Shown here: in pieces, positions 18,164 through 26,748 of the stretch
Layout of the letters: the number at the start of each line of letters is the position of its first letter
Numbering within the stretch: the stretch's first letter is position 1
Assembly: GCA_001920415.1 (NCBI GenBank)
Contig: MNJR01000050.1
Span: 52,996-100,026 of the forward strand
Reading direction: 5' to 3'
Length of the DNA stretch: 47,031 nt
Source: Acidobacteria bacterium 13_1_20CM_3_53_8
GTDB taxonomy: Bacteria > Acidobacteriota > Blastocatellia > Pyrinomonadales > Pyrinomonadaceae
Notes under the pieces: generated by a model
The model's database searches: none
The model's input: only the letters and a program-made list of their open reading frames with translations
What the model was told of the DNA's origin: nothing
Made by a program: the position numbers and the translations under genes

Positions 18164-18291
18164 AAGAGTCTGGAGTCTGGAGCCAGATTGATTTTAGATT
18201 TTCGATTTTAGATTTTCGATTGGAAGAAGCGGAAAGCTTTTAAATCGAAAATCGCAAATCTAAAATCGAAAACAACCAGACTCACGACTGT
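18164..18291. repeat. GTCTGGA plus GATTTTA 7-mer palindrome between murF and mraY
   Basis: Outer GTCTGGA units (18166-18182) face CCAGACT (18276-18283); inner GATTTTA/GATTTTC units (18189-18221) face AAATCGA/AAATCTA (18242-18270); the loop has AAAGCTTTT. The same two words occur together at 10252-10421. Confidence 0.92.
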
Positions 18292-19769
18292 TCCTCCGCA
18301 CCTGCTAATGGGAAGTGGTCGCGCAATAGCTTCACGATCTTGTCGGTCTCGACGCCGCGAGAGCCTTTGATTAGAACGAGGTCGCCTTCGCGTATTTCAT
18401 TTAGCAGAGCGGCGGCGGTCTCTTCCGAAGTTTCAAAGAAGCGCGTGCGGTCATTGCTCATCCCGGCCTCGCGTGCGCCCTCAATTATTTCACGTGCTAA
18501 ATCGCGCACGCCCCACAGAACGTCAACGCCCAAGGTAGCAATCTCGCGCCCTGTCTCGCGGTGCATACGCGCCTCTTCGCTTCCAAGCTCAAGCATCTCG
18601 CCCGCGATGATTATCTTGCGTCGAGAGCCAGCGCCGCTCTCAACGATGGTGCGAACCATGTTGAGAAGAGCGCGCGGGTTCGAATTATACGAATCGTCAA
18701 CGACCGTGAACCCGGCTGCGAAATCCAGAACCTCGCCGCGCATCTCTGATGCGTGCGCGCTGCGAAGCGCTACAGAAATCTCTCTTGCGCTCATCCCGAA
18801 GCATGTCGCCACGCTCGCGGCTGCTAGAGCGTTAACCAGATTATGTCTTCCGGGCAGCGGCAACATAGCTTTAGCTTCGCCCTGCGGCGTGCGCAACAGG
18901 AAGCGAACCAGTCCGAGCCTTTCGTACTCGATTTCCGTAGCCATCACGTCCGCCTCACGTTCAATGCCGAAGAAGATAGTGCGCCCCGCGTGCTTCTGCT
19001 TCATGGCAGCCACGCGATGGTCGTCCGCGTTTAGAACTGCCACGCCTCCGGGTTTCAAGCCTTCAATCAACTCGGCTTTCGCCTCTGCGATTCGCTCAAT
19101 CGTCCCGAAGTATTCAAGATGCGCGGGAGCGACGCAAAGCTCAACGCCAATGTCGGGCGGCGTGATCTTGCAAAGGCGCGCAATCTCTCCTGTTGGAGAA
19201 GACATGCCCATCTCTAAAACTGCTATGTCGAAATCGTCCGGGCTTCTTCCTCCCGTCACCATCTGCAAGACGGAGAGCGGAAGTCCCAGGCCGTTGTTGT
19301 AGTTTCGCTCGCTCTTGAGCACGCGCCGACCCAAAGAAGAGAGAACGTGCGCCGTCAAATCCTTCGTCGTAGTCTTCCCGGCGCTTCCCGTTATTCCTAC
19401 GACCGGACGATTCCAACTCGCGTAAACTCCGTGCGCCAATTTCTGTAGAGCAGCAATCGCATCAGGAACGAGCAAGAGTTTCCCCTCGAACGCTTCAAGC
19501 TTTTGATCGCCCTCTACGCGCGCGGCGCGAGCGACCGAAGCCACAGCGCCGCGCGCTAGCGCATCCGGGATGAATTGATGCGCGTCAACGAACTCGCCAT
19601 TAAACCCCGCTCGCGTGTAATCCTGCTGCGAGAGCGCGAAGAAGAGTTCATCCAGCGAGACCGTGCGCGAATCAATCGAAAAGCCAGCAATCTCTTTGTC
19701 AAAGAACTCCGAGCCTGACGCTTCCGCCACGAATGCGCCCATCAAGCTCGCCGCAAACCTTATATTCAC
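18282..19769 (-). CDS. murF: UDP-N-acetylmuramoyl-tripeptide--D-alanyl-D-alanine ligase
   Basis: MurF adds D-Ala-D-Ala to the UDP-MurNAc-tripeptide. The 495 residues contain FSIDSRTV, DELFFALSG-like substrate loop (variant), ATP loop VGITGSAGKTTTKDL, NYNNGLGLPLS, LEMGMSSPTGEIARL, HLEYFGTIE, PLPGRHNLVNALAA, and DDSYNSNPRALL, which is specific to MurF rather than MurE. The start is GTG with GGAAGG just upstream. Its stop merges with a GTCTGGA repeat. The gene normally before it, murE, is absent. Confidence 0.95.
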   Translation of the reverse strand: MNIRFAASLMGAFVAEASGSEFFDKEIAGFSIDSRTVSLDELFFALSQQDYTRAGFNGEFVDAHQFIPDALARGAVASVARAARVEGDQKLEAFEGKLLLVPDAIAALQKLAHGVYASWNRPVVGITGSAGKTTTKDLTAHVLSSLGRRVLKSERNYNNGLGLPLSVLQMVTGGRSPDDFDIAVLEMGMSSPTGEIARLCKITPPDIGVELCVAPAHLEYFGTIERIAEAKAELIEGLKPGGVAVLNADDHRVAAMKQKHAGRTIFFGIEREADVMATEIEYERLGLVRFLLRTPQGEAKAMLPLPGRHNLVNALAAASVATCFGMSAREISVALRSAHASEMRGEVLDFAAGFTVVDDSYNSNPRALLNMVRTIVESGAGSRRKIIIAGEMLELGSEEARMHRETGREIATLGVDVLWGVRDLAREIIEGAREAGMSNDRTRFFETSEETAAALLNEIREGDLVLIKGSRGVETDKIVKLLRDHFPLAGAEEQS

Positions 19770-19843
19770 ACCCTTCCAACCTCATCTTTCACGCCCGGCC
19801 TCTTCATTCAAGAAATGAAAGAGCTTCTTCACTCTTAAATCAA

Positions 19844-20071
19844 TCAGCGAGACTGAAGTTCCAGAGCTTCCAGTTCTTCTGGCAGCGAATCTGAAAGCCC
19901 GCAGTTGGAAGTTTGCGACAAAATCTCTTCTAAGCCAAACGCGCGCCGCTTATCTTCGTTAAGAGTCTGACGGTCGCGCGCCAATCGCACACGACGCAAA
20001 CGCCTTCGACAATCCATGATTCTCTCTCTGACTCCAGACTCACGCTCGCTCGTTCGATGCTGGGGGAACAT
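19844..20071 (-). CDS. Weak open frame in the murE position
   Basis: 75 residues, Arg-rich first half and acidic end (SLPEELEALELQSR). It matches nothing I recognise, has no clear Shine-Dalgarno site, and begins close to a repeat block. It could be a small gene or chance. Confidence 0.2.
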   Translation of the reverse strand: MFPQHRTSERESGVRERIMDCRRRLRRVRLARDRQTLNEDKRRAFGLEEILSQTSNCGLSDSLPEELEALELQSR

Positions 20072-20080
20072 ATTCGAGGG

Positions 20081-20190
20081 AAGTGATAAAAAACAGTTTT
20101 CAGTTTTTAGTTTTCAGTTTTCAGTGAAGAGCTTTCTCACTCTTTTCTTAAAACTGAAAACTAAAAACTGAAAACTGCTCTTATCACCTT
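20081..20190. repeat. CAGTTTT palindrome nested in a GTGATAA pair, before murF side of ftsI
   Basis: Outer AAGTGATAA (20081) faces TTATCACCTT (20181); inner tandem CAGTTTT units (20094-20124) face tandem AAAACTG units (20149-20177); the loop has AGAGCTTT. Confidence 0.92.
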
Positions 20191-20193
20191 CTT

Positions 20194-22305
20194 TCATTCC
20201 TTTCTCCCGAAATGGATGTGAACCACTTGACCTACTTCTATCTCCGTGCCGGGTGACGGTTGTTGTCGTTGCGCTCGGCCTTCGCCTTCTGTTTCCAGTT
20301 GAAGACCGAGTTCGGCGCAGATGCGCGCTACATCACGCACGCTGCGGCCTCGAACGTCCGGCATCAGCACGGCGTTTCGCGTCGCTGGGGCATAGACGAC
20401 CTCGCTCAAACTTGAACCGTGATTAGCGTCCGCCGCTTGCGGCAGCGTGGCTTGCTGTATCTCGCGCTCGCGCTCCAACTCTTCGCGCAAGCGATTGCTC
20501 TCTTCGGCAGCGCGCGGTGATTGCGCTATTAGATTGCTGCCTGCTGGCTGCCTGATCTCCGTGTCGGGCGAGACGCTCAACTCGGGCAGAATCTGTTCGG
20601 CTATCTCTCGAAAAACAGGAGCAGCAACGTCGCCGCCGTGATAAGAGCCTACGGGTTCGTCAATCACCACGATGATGACGACCGCAGGATTTTCGACGGG
20701 CGCAAAGCCTACGAACGAACCAACGTATTTTGTGCTCGAATATGTGTGCGTCCTGGGATCAATCTTCTGCGCCGTGCCTGTCTTGCCCGCTGCTGTGTAG
20801 CCATTCAACTGCGCAAGCTTCGCCGTGCCGTTCAACGTCACGCCCTCAAGCATCCCGCGCAGAGTCCTTGCAGTCTCAGCGCTAACGACGCGATGCTGCT
20901 CCGGCTGTGCTGTGTACAAGGCGGAGCCTTCAGGCGCTCGTATCTCGCGGACTAGATGCGGAGCGACGCGAATGCCGTCATTGGCAATCGTCCCGAAGGC
21001 CGATGCGACTTGAAGCGGCGTGACGCCAATCTCCTGACCTATCGCAATCGAACCCATAGAAGAAGGCTGCCAGCGCTGTACGGGGCGAACGAGTCCTGCT
21101 GTCTCGCCCGGCAACTCAACGCCCGTGCGCGAGCCGAAGCCGAAGCGCTTGATGTAGTCGTACATGCGCTCGTCGCCCACACGTAAACCCAACTTTATAG
21201 CGGCCACGTTGCTTGATTTCGCCAGTGCGTCAATCAGAGTCAGAGTCCCGAACGGGTGATGGTCGTGAACAAGACGTCCCGCAACTATAATCGAACCCAT
21301 CTGACAATCAATTCGATCGGTAGGTTTAGCAAGCCCCTCTTCAAACGCTGCGGAATAGGCGACTATCTTGAAAGTAGAGCCAGGCTCGTAAACATTCTGA
21401 AGCGCTTGATTGGCGCGAACCTGCGGCTCGACGGAGCGCGCGTCATTCGGATCGAACGTGGGCGCGTTCGCCAGCGCTAGAATCTCGCCGGTGTGCGGGT
21501 CTAGCACAATCGCCGTGCCCGATTTGGCGTGCGCGCGTTCGACAGCATCAAGAAGCGCTTGCTCCGTGCGGTACTGCACCACCTGATCAATCGTCAGCAC
21601 CACAGTTTGTCCGGGATGACCGCCAACCTCTGTGCTAGTGTAAGCGTGACGATGCGCGTCAGTTTCAAAAAAGAAGTGTCCGGCCTCGCCGCTTATGCGT
21701 TCGTTGAAAGACTGCTCTATACCGCCCAAGCCAACTTCGTCCAGTCCAACGAAGCCCAGGACATGAGCCGCGAGCGCGCCGTTCGGGTAATAACGCTTCG
21801 GCTCCTTGCGCGAATATACGCCCTGAAGATTGAGCGCGTTGATTCTTTCCGCTTGCTCGTGATCCAGCTTGCGAGCAACCCACAGGAATTTTCTGTTCGC
21901 ACTTTGCGCGTCTCTTATCTTCGCAGCGAGCGCCGAAGAATTGACGCCAATCAGAGGCGCCATGCGCGAGGCCGTATCGTCAACATCCTGAATTTCGCCG
22001 GGAACAATGAAGAACGATTCTACATCAACGCTGCGCGCAAGCTCGCGCTCCGCTCGGTCCAGCACAACACCGCGCAACGCGCTTATCTCAACAGCGCCTT
22101 CCTGTTGCGCGCGCGCGCGAGCAGTAAGCCAGTCGTGACCGACCGTTTGCAGATAGACGAGCCGCACGCCTATCGCCAACATCCAGAGAATTAGCAAAGA
22201 CGCTATTGTTAGCGCGCGCGTACGTGAGGCGTCCGGGCGTGCTTTTGTCGAGGCGGCGGAACGTCGAAGCATGTTTGTGGTGGTTTCTTTCTTCGGTTTT
22301 CGCAC
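20194..22305 (-). CDS. ftsI: Division-specific transpeptidase FtsI (PBP3 class) with C-terminal PASTA domain
   Basis: FtsI crosslinks septal peptidoglycan together with FtsW. The 703 residues have a basic cytoplasmic start, one membrane anchor (~31-53), the pedestal domain with ISALRGVVLDRAERELA, and the transpeptidase domain with S310-TFK (SXXK), SSN at 364-366 (SXN) and KTGTA at 508. A Glu/Arg-rich hinge (~605-635) leads to one PASTA domain (~645-700: VLMPDVRGRSVRDVARICAELG) that may bind muropeptide or peptidoglycan. A PASTA domain is unusual for Gram-negative-type FtsI but known in Acidobacteriota and Gram-positive SpoVD/PBP types. It lies downstream of ftsL. Confidence 0.95.
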   Translation of the reverse strand: MRKPKKETTTNMLRRSAASTKARPDASRTRALTIASLLILWMLAIGVRLVYLQTVGHDWLTARARAQQEGAVEISALRGVVLDRAERELARSVDVESFFIVPGEIQDVDDTASRMAPLIGVNSSALAAKIRDAQSANRKFLWVARKLDHEQAERINALNLQGVYSRKEPKRYYPNGALAAHVLGFVGLDEVGLGGIEQSFNERISGEAGHFFFETDAHRHAYTSTEVGGHPGQTVVLTIDQVVQYRTEQALLDAVERAHAKSGTAIVLDPHTGEILALANAPTFDPNDARSVEPQVRANQALQNVYEPGSTFKIVAYSAAFEEGLAKPTDRIDCQMGSIIVAGRLVHDHHPFGTLTLIDALAKSSNVAAIKLGLRVGDERMYDYIKRFGFGSRTGVELPGETAGLVRPVQRWQPSSMGSIAIGQEIGVTPLQVASAFGTIANDGIRVAPHLVREIRAPEGSALYTAQPEQHRVVSAETARTLRGMLEGVTLNGTAKLAQLNGYTAAGKTGTAQKIDPRTHTYSSTKYVGSFVGFAPVENPAVVIIVVIDEPVGSYHGGDVAAPVFREIAEQILPELSVSPDTEIRQPAGSNLIAQSPRAAEESNRLREELEREREIQQATLPQAADANHGSSLSEVVYAPATRNAVLMPDVRGRSVRDVARICAELGLQLETEGEGRAQRQQPSPGTEIEVGQVVHIHFGRKE

Positions 22306-22441
22306 GCCCGCACTGTCGAGTTCGAGCGAGTGTGCACTTTAATCAGACTTTCAAAAAGAAATCTTCGCTGGCGAACGCGAGGGGAGAAGCAAGTGCGTGG
22401 AAACTGTGCGCTCGTTTGCCGTCAAGCGCTTTACGCTTTTG

Positions 22442-22831
22442 TCATCGGCGGAGCGCAGCCGAAGGATTGACAAAAGCTGTAGCGGGGCGCGGCAAAATTC
22501 CATTATCACTCTTCTTAATTTCCAACTGCTCTGGACGCACGGGCTGTAAGCCCAGTCCACGCGCAGCCGATTCAAGACGAGCAGGCGACGTGGCTTGCTC
22601 GCGCTCTAATAAAAGGCGGTGCTGCTCTTCAAGAAGTTGCTCGCGTTCGCAGCGTAGCCTTTCGCTTTCATAGCCGTAGCGGACTGCTGCGAAATGCTGC
22701 CCGGCGGCGAAGACAAAACCGCCCGCCAACACCAACCCACAGAAAAGCAACATCGCCAGACGCGAGAGCGCGCGTGTATCACGCTCACGGAAGACAACAA
22801 AGTTCCGTTGTGTCAGGGGTAGTCGTCTCAT
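22442..22831 (-). CDS. ftsL: Cell division protein FtsL-like (septum formation initiator type)
   Basis: 129 residues: short basic N-terminus, one membrane helix (~24-44, LAMLLFCGLVLAGGFVFAAG), a coiled coil (~53-80, rich in Glu, Arg, Leu: ESERLRCEREQLLEEQHRLL), then ATSPARLESAARGLGLQP, which matches the FtsL/DivIC end. Sequence conservation is low, so the identification relies on topology and on position between rsmH and ftsI. A 136-bp gap to ftsI holds nothing recognised. Confidence 0.8.
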   Translation of the reverse strand: MRRLPLTQRNFVVFRERDTRALSRLAMLLFCGLVLAGGFVFAAGQHFAAVRYGYESERLRCEREQLLEEQHRLLLEREQATSPARLESAARGLGLQPVRPEQLEIKKSDNGILPRPATAFVNPSAALRR

Positions 22832-22895
22832 CTGCGGCCTAAAGGTCTCTCTTTCGGGTCAGGTCTTAATTCATGAAGCCGAATTCGGAATTTTT

Positions 22896-23882
22896 TCAAA
22901 GCCCTGAATTTCGGCCTGTGTCAAGCTTACGGCAAGCTCGCAGCTTGGCGCTGCGCGAGCGGGGGTTCTCTGCGATTTCACTTTCACTCGGTACGATGGG
23001 GCGTCGCGTCAAAATCTCTACGACCAGCCTCGCGCCGCATGAGCAAACAGGCGCACGCTTCGGGCACATGCATTGCCCCGCGTTGCGACGCAGAGCCTGC
23101 TTAATGATGCGATCTTCGAGCGAGTGAAAACTAATCGCTACGAAGCGTCCGTCCTTTTTTAAAAGATCAATTGCGTCATCAACGAAAGCGTCCAGCCCTT
23201 CAAGCTCCCTGTTGACTGCTATGCGCAACGCCTGAAAGGTGCGCGTCGCCGGGTGCATGCGATCGCTTTTTCGATGACCGACTGCTCTCGCGACCAGTTC
23301 TGCCAACTCCCCTGTTCGAGTTATAGGCTCTCCACGCTCGCGCCTTTCAACGATCCATCTTGCTATGCGACGCGAACGTCTCTCCTCCCCGTATTCGTAA
23401 ATGATTCGTGCGATCTCTTCTTCCGGGAGACGCGCTAGCAGTTCCGCCACAGTCTCCTCATCGCTTTCGGCGTTCATGCGCATATCGAGCGGCGCATCAT
23501 GACGAAAGCTGAAGCCGCGTTCGCTTGAATCAAACTGTAGCGAGGAGACACCAAGATCAACCAGCACCCCTTGCACATCGTCCGCACCCAACTCTGCCAA
23601 GACGCGCGCTATGTCACGAAAATCCGCGTGCACGCTCTGGAATCGCTCGCCAAATCTTGCGAGGCGCTCTGTAGCCCAACGGAGCGCCTCGCTATCGCGG
23701 TCAATTCCAATGACACGCGCGTCGCCAGAGGCTTCGAGAATCGCTTCGCTGTGTCCGCCAAGCCCAAGCGTGCCGTCAACGAAAAGACCGCCATGCTCAG
23801 GCTGCAACAGCTCGATCGTTTCCCGGAGCAGCACGGGGCGATGGGGCGCGCCCATGCCCCCCACAAGCGCAACCATTACCAC
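22896..23882 (-). CDS. rsmH: 16S rRNA (cytosine(1402)-N(4))-methyltransferase
   Basis: RsmH (MraW) methylates C1402 in the ribosomal P site. The 328 residues contain [13 protein letters not shown], the SAM loop [50 protein letters not shown], and [17 protein letters not shown], all typical. The first start gives nine extra residues; the M10 start (23855), preceded by a run of G, fits the usual N-terminus ([10 protein letters not shown]) slightly better. Second gene of the dcw cluster. Confidence 0.96.
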   Translation of the reverse strand: MVMVALVGGMGAPHRPVLLRETIELLQPEHGGLFVDGTLGLGGHSEAILEASGDARVIGIDRDSEALRWATERLARFGERFQSVHADFRDIARVLAELGADDVQGVLVDLGVSSLQFDSSERGFSFRHDAPLDMRMNAESDEETVAELLARLPEEEIARIIYEYGEERRSRRIARWIVERRERGEPITRTGELAELVARAVGHRKSDRMHPATRTFQALRIAVNRELEGLDAFVDDAIDLLKKDGRFVAISFHSLEDRIIKQALRRNAGQCMCPKRAPVCSCGARLVVEILTRRPIVPSESEIAENPRSRSAKLRACRKLDTGRNSGL

Positions 23883-23917
23883 CGCCCCGTGATCTCGTTC
23901 AAAGAACTGCTTTGCGT

Positions 23918-24008
23918 AACAGGTGACGGCTGACAGGTGACAGGTAAACCCTTTATCACCTCGCTCCGTCTTTTTAATTCTTTCCTATCACCCGTCACCT
24001 GTTATCAC
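23918..24008. repeat. GACAGGT 7-mer palindrome between mraZ and rsmH
   Basis: Tandem GACAGGT/GACGGCT units (23919-23945) face TATCACC/CGTCACC units (23983-24008). Confidence 0.85.
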
Positions 24009-24010
24009 TC

Positions 24011-24451
24011 TCAAATTCCTAGCCGTGCAATCGCCGCCTCGTCCTCTTCCGCGTAAGGGTCTGAGAGCAGGCGTTGCTGGAAGCGTTCATGCTCCCAGAC
24101 TTCCAGGTAAGTCAAATAGCCCAGAACTGCTACCTCGCCCATTACGCCTGCGCTCTTGCGAAGCAGCGGATGAATGAGCACGCGGCCCTGATTGTCCATT
24201 GCTGCCTGCTGACCGTAGTAGTTGGTTCGGTCAAGGAACTTGCGACGCGCAGGGTCCATAGAAGGCAGAAGCGCAAGTCGCTGCTCTATTGACTCCCATT
24301 CGGGCAGAGGGTAAATTCTCACGTTCTCGCCCGTCAGGCTTGTAACATAGAGGTCTGCGCCATGCCGCTCCTCTATGAACCTGCGGAAGGGAGTCGGTAT
24401 TTTCAATCGCCCCTTTGAATCCATCCGCGCCGTGTAATTTCCTCGTAACAT
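24011..24451 (-). CDS. mraZ: Transcriptional regulator MraZ
   Basis: MraZ is an AbrB/SpoVT-like DNA-binding protein that controls the dcw cluster and sits at its head. The 146 residues show both MraZ repeats: [19 protein letters not shown] with RRF, and the second [19 protein letters not shown]. Length is normal. It is the first gene on the minus strand, with a 380-bp upstream spacer likely to carry the cluster promoter. Confidence 0.96.
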   Translation of the reverse strand: MLRGNYTARMDSKGRLKIPTPFRRFIEERHGADLYVTSLTGENVRIYPLPEWESIEQRLALLPSMDPARRKFLDRTNYYGQQAAMDNQGRVLIHPLLRKSAGVMGEVAVLGYLTYLEVWEHERFQQRLLSDPYAEEDEAAIARLGI

Positions 24452-24831
24452 AGAGTTTCGGGCGGCTGGGATTGGGCGCTAGGTGCTTAAAAGCTCTAGT
24501 AAAACTTTAGAAGTCAGGCATAAGCTACTCAAATCAGCCCACTTCCGACCACTTTTCTCCACCCGCCGCGCATAGTACGCCCGTATTTTCAGGCTGTCAA
24601 GCACAAAAAACGGTAAAAACACAGATTTTTTAAGCACGATTTGGTGCAAATCTAATTGTTTTAGCCTAGCCAAGCCAGCTAATTTAAGCAGCTTGTGGCG
24701 GTTTTGTACGATTTGAAGTCGCTTAAGAATGGATTACTATTCTTCCATAGCCAAGCGACGCGGCATCATGTATAGTGGCGAGCAATGCCGCTCTATTATT
24801 TTTAGAATCTTTTCGGCAAAGAGCAGATTGA
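24452..24831. other. Divergent spacer upstream of mraZ and of the ZIP gene
   Basis: 380 bp without a convincing gene. It is AT-richer than its surroundings around 24590-24700, as expected for promoters reading both ways, but I could not assign boxes with confidence. It has no 7-mer palindrome, in contrast to most spacers here. Confidence 0.5.
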
Positions 24832-25626
24832 ATGGAGATACGCTTTGGCGGACTTCTGCTTTTCGGCGCTTTGGCCGCAGTAGCCAACCTCATAGGTGGG
24901 CTTTTGCTCACCTCTTCCGGTGCGCACAAACTCAACGACCGATTCTTAAAATACCTGGTCGCTCTAGGCGCGGGCTTCATGCTTGCGGCTATCTTTATTG
25001 AGATAGTCCCGGAAACTGTCGGCATCTGGACGAGCGAAGGCACAGGCGCGACGGCAGCCGAAAATATTATTGGCGCAATGACGCTGCTTCTTGCCGGATA
25101 CCTTTTGATTCAACTTTTCGAGCACACCCTCGCTCCGCATTTTCATTTCGGAGCCGAGACACATCCTGAGTCTGTCTTGCGCCCGTCGGCGGCTTATAAA
25201 GCTATAGGTGGTCTACTCATTCACACCTTCTTCGACGGCGTTTCAATCGCCGCAGCCTTTATTGTCAACTTCAAAGTGGGGCTGCTCGTGTTCATAGCAA
25301 TCTTGCTACACAAGATGCCCGAAGGGTTTACTGTTGCTTCTATAATGCTAGCTTCGGGGCGCTCAAGGAAGAAGGCCAACCTAGCTTCTCTGGCAATCGG
25401 CGCGGCAACTTTCGTAGGCGTCATCGCCGTGGCAATTCTAAAAGGCAAGAGCGCTTCTGTTGTAGCTTACGCGCTTCCCTTCTCTGCAGGCGTGACGCTT
25501 TATGTTGCGGCGAGCGATCTAATCCCGGAGGTTAATCATAAAGAGGAGAAGAATCCTATGGTCTCCATAGTAGTATTTGGCGGCGTAGCGCTCTTCTACA
25601 TATTGCACAGATTGATAGAAGGATAA
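24832..25626 (+). CDS. ZIP-family divalent metal transporter
   Basis: 264 residues with about eight membrane segments. ZIP signatures are in the right helices: GGLLIHTFFDGVSIAAAF (helix IV, His and Asp ligands) and ILLHKMPEGFTVAS (helix V, HKMPEG). A His-containing loop follows helix III (HTLAPHFHFGAETH) and is a plausible cytoplasmic metal-binding stretch. It imports zinc, iron or a related ion; the substrate cannot be told from sequence. It is followed after 70 bp by the TPM-domain gene. Confidence 0.92.
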   Translation: MEIRFGGLLLFGALAAVANLIGGLLLTSSGAHKLNDRFLKYLVALGAGFMLAAIFIEIVPETVGIWTSEGTGATAAENIIGAMTLLLAGYLLIQLFEHTLAPHFHFGAETHPESVLRPSAAYKAIGGLLIHTFFDGVSIAAAFIVNFKVGLLVFIAILLHKMPEGFTVASIMLASGRSRKKANLASLAIGAATFVGVIAVAILKGKSASVVAYALPFSAGVTLYVAASDLIPEVNHKEEKNPMVSIVVFGGVALFYILHRLIEG

Positions 25627-25696
25627 GCGACGAAAACAGAGCAGGAATAACTCCGTAATTCTTTTGTCATCTGCTATAGCTAATTTCAACTCAAGT

Positions 25697-26575
25697 ATGA
25701 CACGGTCATTCATCCGAAGAGAATTCATCATCAAGATAAACATAGCGTTCGCGTATCTGCTTCTGTTCGCGACTGCGTTGCTTGCCCAGACGACACAGTC
25801 TCCAATTCAGCAACCCAACCCGCCTAAGCCTGTGGTTGATCTGGCTAACGTGATTGACGACGCTACAGAAGAGCGGCTGAACAATGTGCTGATGAACTTG
25901 AGCGAAAATAAGCAGGCCAATGTAGAGATGGGTGTTGTCACGGTCAGCACAACGGGCGGTCAGGCGATTGAAGATTACTCGCTGGCGATAATGCGCGGCT
26001 GGGGCATTGGTTTAAGAGATAAGGGCGGACTGCTTCTGGTCGTTGCCGTCAACGATAGAAAATATTTTACGCAGGTGAGCCGTCATCTAGAAGGAGATTT
26101 GCCGGACGGGCTTGTAGGGCAGATTCAGCGCGAGCGCCTTGTTCCGCTTCTCAAGCAGAACAATTATAGCCAGGCCATCTACGATACTATGATGACCTAC
26201 ATCGCAACGCTCGCGCAAAAGCGCGGGTTCACGGTTGAGGGTTTGGACCAAAAGTATGCGCACAACGGATCGGTGAATGATAATCAGAGGCCACGCGGAA
26301 CAAGCGGAAGAAGTGGCATATCGCCATGTATTGTTATCATCATCATCATAATCATCTTCATACTGCTTTCTCGTCGCGGGCGAGGCGGAGGCGGCTGCTT
26401 CAATGTTCTTCTACTCAACGCTCTATTGAACAGTGGCCGTGGCTCTAGCGGCTGGACGGGCGGAGGCTTCGGTGGAGGCAGTGGCTGGGGCGGTGGCGGA
26501 GGAGGCAGCAGTTGGGGCGGCTTCAGCGGCGGCGGAGGCGACGCTGGCGGCGGAGGCGCTGGCGGAAGTTGGTGA
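25697..26575 (+). CDS. TPM-domain (YgcG-type) exported protein with Gly-rich tail
   Basis: From the ATG chosen here the protein begins MTRSFIRREFIIKINIAFAYLLLFATALLAQ, a signal peptide; a TTG at 25664 would add eleven residues and is less likely. The TPM domain (~45-190) has PVVDLANVIDDATEERLN, GGLLLVVAVNDRKYFTQVSR, and DGLVGQIQRERLVPLLK. A membrane helix made mostly of isoleucine (IVIIIIIIIFILL) follows, then a Gly/Ser/Trp-rich tail ending GGGGAGGSW. Such proteins usually occur beside LemA, which is two genes downstream here. Proposed role: envelope protein, possibly chaperone for photosystem-type or membrane complexes in other organisms; unknown here. Confidence 0.88.
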   Translation: MTRSFIRREFIIKINIAFAYLLLFATALLAQTTQSPIQQPNPPKPVVDLANVIDDATEERLNNVLMNLSENKQANVEMGVVTVSTTGGQAIEDYSLAIMRGWGIGLRDKGGLLLVVAVNDRKYFTQVSRHLEGDLPDGLVGQIQRERLVPLLKQNNYSQAIYDTMMTYIATLAQKRGFTVEGLDQKYAHNGSVNDNQRPRGTSGRSGISPCIVIIIIIIIFILLSRRGRGGGGCFNVLLLNALLNSGRGSSGWTGGGFGGGSGWGGGGGGSSWGGFSGGGGDAGGGGAGGSW

Positions 26576-26576
26576 A

Positions 26577-26715
26577 AAGCAGTAAGCAGTGAACGGTAAG
26601 CAGTATAGAAGAGGTTGATAGGCTTGCTGTCTTGAATGTTATCTTTCAACTGTGAGCGCTCAACAAATCTACTGCTTACCGCTCACTGCTTACTATCTTC
26701 ACTGCTTACTATCTA
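26577..26715. repeat. AGCAGTA 7-mer palindrome with a conserved core
   Basis: Tandem AGCAGTA units (26579-26604) face TACTGCT/TTACTGC units (26670-26712). Between them is a ~65-bp core with GGCTTGCTGTCTTGAAT, which recurs in the copy at 38829-38947. Confidence 0.92.
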
Positions 26716-26748
26716 CCAGCTACTTCGTTTACAATAGATGAAACCCTG

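Larger units (their letters stand above)
19770..20193. other. Spacer where murE would be expected
   Basis: 424 bp between ftsI and murF. It contains a 7-mer palindrome (20081-20190) and one weak open frame but no trace of Mur ligase motifs (no GTNGKT, no DNPR). MurE must be encoded elsewhere. Confidence 0.7.

Noticed and set aside
24458-24480. GGG-containing direct repeats upstream of mraZ as MraZ operator
   Set aside because: Spacing between the GGG triplets (8 and 6 nt) does not fit the regular spacing of known MraZ boxes.
24723-25043. Minus-strand open frame overlapping the ZIP gene start
   Set aside because: Antisense shadow of a well-supported transporter gene.
26284-26649. Proline-rich minus-strand open frame
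   Set aside because: It is the complement of the Gly-rich tail of the TPM-domain protein.
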